Source: Hymenobacter lucidus
Lineage (GTDB): Bacteria; Bacteroidota; Bacteroidia; Cytophagales; Hymenobacteraceae
Assembly (NCBI RefSeq): GCF_020447265.1
Contig: NZ_JAJADR010000005.1
Coordinates: 124,001 to 188,000, forward strand
Reading direction: 5' to 3'
DNA: 64,000 nt
A model generated the notes under the pieces. That model made no database searches. It worked only from the letters and a program-made list of their open reading frames with translations, and was not told the origin of the DNA. A program made the translations under genes and the position numbers. Positions within the stretch are counted from its first letter, which is position 1; each line of letters starts with the position of its first letter. Positions 60,044 to 64,000 of this stretch are shown here, piece after piece.

Positions 60044-62278
60044 ATGAAAGCACAAGACAAGCAGATCGGGGCCCCCATGAACCGCGTGGACGGCCACCTG
60101 AAGGTAACCGGCGCGGCTAAGTATTCGGCCGAGTACGAGCTGCCCAACATAGCCTACGCCGTGCTGGTGGGCAGCACCATTGCCCGGGGCCGCATCACGA
60201 GCATCGACGCCAAGGCCGCCGAGAAGGCACCGGGCGTGCTGGCCGTCATCAGCCACTTCAATTCGCCCAAGGTGCCCGGCTTCGACACGGCCGGCAAAGA
60301 CCCCAGCCAGCCGGCCACGGCGGGTGGGCCCATCAAGATTTTCAAGGACGATAAAATCCGCTTCAACGACCAGCCGATTGCGGTGGTCGTGGCCGACTCG
60401 TGGGAGCGGGCCCGGTTTGCGGCCCGGCTTGTAAAGGCTCAGTACGCCCCGGAAAAGCACAAAACCAATCTCGAAGCCAGTGCTTCGGAAGCCTTTTTGC
60501 CCACGGCGGCCAAGAAGAACCCGAAGCACCCGATGAACGACTACCAGCGGGGCCAGGCCGATGCCTACAAAACGGGCGCCATCAAGCTGGAAAGTGAGTA
60601 TGTGATTCCCACGGAAGTGCATCATCCGATGGAATTACAGGCCATTACGGCCCACTGGGAAGCCCCCGACCGGCTCACGATTTACGACAAGACCCAGGGC
60701 ACGATGGCCACCCGGCGCGACTTCGCCCGGGAGTGGAATCTGCCCGAAGAAAACGTGAAAGTCATTGCCACCTTCGTGGGCGGCGCGTTTGGCAACGCCC
60801 TGCACAGCTGGCCCCACGAGTCGGCGGCCATCATTGCGGCCAAAGTGGTAAACCGGCCCGTGAAGCTGATGCTGACCCGGGAGCAGATGTTTACGATGGT
60901 GGGCTACCGACCCTACACCTGGCAAAAGCTGGGCATGAGCGCCACCCCCGACGGCAAAATAACGGCCATTACCCACGAAAGCATCGGGCAGACGTCCACC
61001 TACGAGGAGTTCACCGAATCGACGCTAGCCCAGACGCGCATGATGTACCAGTCGCCGAATGTGACGACGCGCTACCGCCTGGCCGCCCTCGACATCGGCT
61101 CCCCCATCTGGATGCGTGGGCCCGGCGAAGCTACCGGCGCGTTTGCCCTGGAATCGGCCATGGACGAAATGGCATTTATGCTGAACCTCGACCCGCTGGA
61201 GTTCCGGCTGCGCAACTACACCGATAAAGACCCCGAAAACGGCAAGCCCTGGAGCACCAAGTTCCTCAAGGAATGCTACCAGCTGGGCGCTGAGCGCGTG
61301 GGCTGGAACAAGCGGCAGCTCAAGCCCGGCAGCCTGCGCGACGGAGAGTGGCTGATTGGTTACGGCATGGGCGTGGGCACTTTCGGGGCGCACCGGGGCG
61401 CGGCTACCGTGGGTGCCCAGCTGCTGCCCGATGGCACCGTGCTGTTGCAGTGCGCTACCACCGATATCGGCCCTGGCACTGGCACGGCCATGACCCAGAT
61501 TGCGGCCGACGCGCTGGGCATTGACCCGAAAAGAATCCGCTTTGAGCTGGGCAACTCCTCGTTTCCGAAGGCAGGCACCCAGGGCGGCTCCTCCACCGTG
61601 AACAGCGTGGGCCCGGCTACGCAGGAAGCCTGTCTGGCTTTGAAAGATAAGTTACGCACCCTGGCCGGCGCCGGCAACGCGGCCTTTGCCTCGGCCAAAA
61701 AAGAAGACGTGACGCTGGCCGATGGCTACCTCACGCTGAGCAGCAACGCGGCGGCCAAAGTTTCCTATGCCGACCTGATAAAGCAGGGCGGCGACAAAGC
61801 CGTGACCGTGGAAGCCAAGCCTGGCGGGGAAGGCCAGAAGTACTCGATGTACTCGTTTTCGGTGCATTTTGCCGAGGTGCGGGTACATGAGTTGACCGGC
61901 GAGGTGCGGGTGAGCAAGCTGGTTTCCTGTGCCGACGCGGGTACGATCATCAACGAGAAAACTGCCGGCAACCAGATGAAAGGCGGCGCGGTGGGCGGCA
62001 TCGGTATGGCCCTGATGGAAGCGGCCCACATCGACGACCGGTTCGGGCGCTACGTCACCAAGGACTTTGCTGACTACCACGTACCCGTGCATGCCGACTC
62101 GCCCGACGTGCAGGTGGCTTTCGTGAACCAGCCCGACCCACACGTAAACGCGCTGGGCACGAAAGGCATTGGCGAAATTGCCACCATCGGCGTGGCCCCG
62201 GCCATTGCCAACGCCGTGTTCAACGCCACCGGCAAGCGGGTGCGGGAATTGCCGATTACGCCCGATAAGCTGATCTGA
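60044..62278 (+). CDS. paoC: Aldehyde oxidoreductase molybdenum-binding subunit (PaoC/YagR-like)
   Basis: The 744-residue catalytic subunit of the xanthine oxidase family oxidises aldehydes to acids at a molybdopterin centre. It has an N-terminal aldehyde-oxidase hammerhead domain (MNRVDGHLKVTGAAKYSAEY), TFVGGAFGNALHSWPHE, WMRGPGEATGAFALESAMDE, QGGSSTVNSVGPAT, and the catalytic Glu711 in TKGIGEIATIG. It has no signal peptide and would be carried out by the Tat signal of the small subunit. The gap to paoB is 11 bp. The maturation chaperone gene (paoD-like) is not adjacent. Confidence 0.95.
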   Translation: MKAQDKQIGAPMNRVDGHLKVTGAAKYSAEYELPNIAYAVLVGSTIARGRITSIDAKAAEKAPGVLAVISHFNSPKVPGFDTAGKDPSQPATAGGPIKIFKDDKIRFNDQPIAVVVADSWERARFAARLVKAQYAPEKHKTNLEASASEAFLPTAAKKNPKHPMNDYQRGQADAYKTGAIKLESEYVIPTEVHHPMELQAITAHWEAPDRLTIYDKTQGTMATRRDFAREWNLPEENVKVIATFVGGAFGNALHSWPHESAAIIAAKVVNRPVKLMLTREQMFTMVGYRPYTWQKLGMSATPDGKITAITHESIGQTSTYEEFTESTLAQTRMMYQSPNVTTRYRLAALDIGSPIWMRGPGEATGAFALESAMDEMAFMLNLDPLEFRLRNYTDKDPENGKPWSTKFLKECYQLGAERVGWNKRQLKPGSLRDGEWLIGYGMGVGTFGAHRGAATVGAQLLPDGTVLLQCATTDIGPGTGTAMTQIAADALGIDPKRIRFELGNSSFPKAGTQGGSSTVNSVGPATQEACLALKDKLRTLAGAGNAAFASAKKEDVTLADGYLTLSSNAAAKVSYADLIKQGGDKAVTVEAKPGGEGQKYSMYSFSVHFAEVRVHELTGEVRVSKLVSCADAGTIINEKTAGNQMKGGAVGGIGMALMEAAHIDDRFGRYVTKDFADYHVPVHADSPDVQVAFVNQPDPHVNALGTKGIGEIATIGVAPAIANAVFNATGKRVRELPITPDKLI

Positions 62279-62295
62279 GGCGCGTTTTTTTCATT

Positions 62296-62340
62296 AGAAC
62301 GTCATTCCGATACAAATGACGTTTTGCCGACGTCGTTCTA
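62296..62340. repeat. Degenerate dispersed palindrome
   Basis: AGAACGTCATTCC and a reversed CGTCGTTCT bracket an inner GTCATT / AATGAC pair. It shares only the outer AGAACGTCAT of family 1 and looks like a decayed or minimal copy after the molybdo-enzyme operon. Confidence 0.55.
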
Positions 62341-62358
62341 ACTACCAGTAAAACCCGC

Positions 62359-62399
62359 TACGCCCCGACCGTTTCGCAAACTGGTCGGGGCGTATTTTT
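62359..62399 (+). terminator. Terminator after the molybdo-enzyme operon
   Basis: The stem TACGCCCCGACC / GGTCGGGGCGTA has a 12-nt loop and trailing TTTTTA. It ends only 9 bp before the thioesterase start. Confidence 0.88.
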
Positions 62400-62407
62400 A
62401 CCCGATT

Positions 62408-62932
62408 ATGAAGCTTTATTTTCGCCTGCTCTGGCTGCTGCTCACGGCCCGTTTTCAGCCCAAGGTGGCGGTACTGGGCCCGTGCCGCACCCGCTTCCGG
62501 GTATGGCCCACCGACCTCGACGTGCTGCGCCACATGAACAACGGGCAGTACCTGATTCTGTGCGACCTGGCCCGGATGGATATTTTAATTCGCTCGGGGC
62601 TGCTGGCCAAAATCAAGGACTTTGCCCCAATGGCCGTGGTAGCGGCCGAAACCATTCAGTTCAGCCGCTCACTGGAGCCATTTCAGAGCTTCGAAATCGA
62701 AACCCAGGCGCTGGGCTGGGACCATCGGCTGCTGTATCTGCAGCAGCGGTTTGTACGCGGTGAAGAGGTAATTGCCACGGCCGTGGTGAGTCTGCGCTTC
62801 GTGAAGCGCAAGGGCGGCACCGCCGACCCGGTAGAAGTGCTGCGCCACGCTGGTGAACCAACTGAGTCGCCGGAGCTGCCGGAATGGGTGCAGGCCTGGA
62901 GCCGGAACATGCGCGACCTACGAGCGGCTTGA
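62408..62932 (+). CDS. Hotdog-fold thioesterase (4HBT/THEM6-like)
   Basis: The 174-residue protein has an N-terminal hydrophobic stretch (LYFRLLWLLLTARF) that may anchor it. The hotdog domain has TDLDVLRHMNNGQYL (catalytic Asp region), a central AAETIQFSRSLEPFQSFEIET and VVSLRFVKRKG. Such enzymes hydrolyse acyl-CoA or acyl-ACP thioesters; the substrate is not evident. It begins right after a terminator, so it has its own promoter or depends on readthrough. Confidence 0.87.
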   Translation: MKLYFRLLWLLLTARFQPKVAVLGPCRTRFRVWPTDLDVLRHMNNGQYLILCDLARMDILIRSGLLAKIKDFAPMAVVAAETIQFSRSLEPFQSFEIETQALGWDHRLLYLQQRFVRGEEVIATAVVSLRFVKRKGGTADPVEVLRHAGEPTESPELPEWVQAWSRNMRDLRAA

Positions 62933-62964
62933 GCGCGAAAACTCTGCCGTAGGAGGTGCGTATG

Positions 62965-63000
62965 GTTTTAGGGCCGGCACTTGTTGCCGGCCCCTAAAAC
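62965..63000 (+). terminator. Hairpin between the thioesterase and the disordered protein gene
   Basis: The stem GTTTTAGGGCCGGC / GCCGGCCCCTAAAAC has one bulge and a 7-nt loop. The lack of a T-run makes termination uncertain; it ends 10 bp before the next start. Confidence 0.6.
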
Positions 63001-63010
63001 CCACTGCATC

Positions 63011-64000
63011 ATGGCTACTGAACAGGATACTACCGCCAATACCGACGATAAAAAGCACCAGGCCAACCCGAGCACGTCGAGCCAGTCTCTGGCCGACTCG
63101 GAAATGAGCGTGGGCCAGGGCGCTTTGAACGCCCAGCCCGGCGACGAGCAGGAAAACAAAGAAGCCGACCGGCAAGCCGTACGCCGCAATCCAACTCCGG
63201 CGGATGAAACCCCGAAAGCGGATTGGGGCGGCAACTTCGGCAACAGCGTGCAGAACATTTACCACGACGCGGACCGGCTCGAAAACCAACTGGCCAGCCC
63301 CGGCCGCGGCGAGTTTGGCCCTCAGGGCACGGGCGGCACCCACGGCGGCCACGGCAACCAATACCGGGCCGACGACGTGTACGGCGCGCAGCTGGGCACC
63401 CAGCCGGTGAGCTCCGGCGGCTACATCGGTGGCCGCTCCGAAAACAACACCGGTACTGACGAGTACAACCCGCAGGGCAGCAGCTTCGGGCACGAGCCCG
63501 CCACGCCCCTGGCCGGCACTACCGTAGACCCGCAGTACCGCAACGACAATGCCTCGCCCAAAGCCCCGGATTCGGGTTTCAGCGACGACTACGGTCATTC
63601 TTCCCTAGTGGGCAGCAACGCCAGCACCTCCGCCGCCCCCGGCCCGGAGCGTAATCAAAGCCCCGGCTACGACTACATTCCCTCGCAAGGCAATGCGCGC
63701 GACGAGCAGCTAGGCACCACCTACAATCCGCAGCCCACGGTGCACGGCCGCACCGGCGAGCTAAACGGCCTGAACGAGCCCGGCCCTAATCAGGAACCCG
63801 CTACGGCCAATGGCTCCGATTTCCGGACCGGTTATACTCGTACTGAGGGCGAAGCCAGCTACCAGGGTAATAGCGGTGAGGGAATCGGCTCGAAAGGCGG
63901 CTCCTACAACGACCCCAACACGCCCATGAACCCAACCGCCGGGGCCAACTCCCCAACTAAGGACGACTATAGCCGTGACGCGCAGAACAACGCGCCCGTA
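63011..64000 (+). CDS. Partial gene, long disordered hydrophilic protein
   Basis: An ATG at 63011 opens a frame of at least 330 codons that is still open at the window edge. The product (MATEQDTTANTDDKKHQANP onward) has no signal peptide or membrane segment. It is dominated by Gly, Asn, Asp, Pro, Gln, Ser and Thr, with scattered Tyr and almost no hydrophobic clusters. Recurrent short patterns such as YNPQ, YNDPNTP, GSNA and YRNDNA occur. The composition resembles hydrophilin or stress-associated low-complexity proteins. No family recognised; the C-terminus is missing. Confidence 0.75.
   Translation, partial: MATEQDTTANTDDKKHQANPSTSSQSLADSEMSVGQGALNAQPGDEQENKEADRQAVRRNPTPADETPKADWGGNFGNSVQNIYHDADRLENQLASPGRGEFGPQGTGGTHGGHGNQYRADDVYGAQLGTQPVSSGGYIGGRSENNTGTDEYNPQGSSFGHEPATPLAGTTVDPQYRNDNASPKAPDSGFSDDYGHSSLVGSNASTSAAPGPERNQSPGYDYIPSQGNARDEQLGTTYNPQPTVHGRTGELNGLNEPGPNQEPATANGSDFRTGYTRTEGEASYQGNSGEGIGSKGGSYNDPNTPMNPTAGANSPTKDDYSRDAQNNAPV

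Overview
The window looks like a chromosomal segment of a high-GC Bacteroidota bacterium, most likely Hymenobacter or a close relative (Cytophagales). Supporting this are a SusC/SusD pair, two proteins with type IX secretion (Por) C-terminal tails, the Bacteroidota-type carbamoyltransferase ArgF', weak or absent Shine-Dalgarno sequences, and several families of dispersed palindromes between genes. No rRNA, tRNA, CRISPR array, transposase or complete phage gene was recognised.

Layout. 0-10 kb is housekeeping: pheT, a DUF1684 protein, radC, a membrane-anchored metallophosphoesterase, the UV endonuclease uvsE, a regulatory-domain surface protein and two Thr/Ser-rich secreted proteins with similar Lys-rich tails. 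10-37 kb is a pectin-utilisation region. It holds aldose 1-epimerase, a CBS/DUF294 protein with its exonuclease partner, two GH43 enzymes, three CE8 pectin methylesterases, two CE12 rhamnogalacturonan acetylesterases, an SGLT-type symporter, a two-domain esterase, tagaturonate reductase, SusD, SusC and a pectate lyase. One pectinesterase and the lyase are T9SS cargo. Together they would de-esterify and cut pectin outside the cell, import fragments through SusCD and the symporter, and send galacturonate into the tagaturonate branch. 37-38 kb holds two hypothetical genes. 38-53 kb is a complete arginine region: GNAT-argG-argC-argD-carA-carB and argF' on the minus strand, argB-argE and argH on the plus strand, with a VOC gene and two low-GC accessory genes. 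53-58 kb has a GalU-like nucleotidyltransferase and a 1114-residue sugar kinase-nucleotidyltransferase fusion. 58-64 kb has a PaoABC-type molybdenum aldehyde oxidoreductase operon, a thioesterase and the start of a long disordered hydrophilic protein.

The strongest unexplained signals are these. A 24-bp inverted-repeat operator occurs four times in front of pectin genes, always in the same orientation relative to the gene. The kinase-nucleotidyltransferase fusion has the reverse domain order of bacterial FKP. An Imm50-like low-GC gene lies between two arms of a dispersed palindrome, one of which supplies its stop codon. A dense array of TGTCACAAA/TTTGTGACA repeats precedes the molybdo-enzyme operon.
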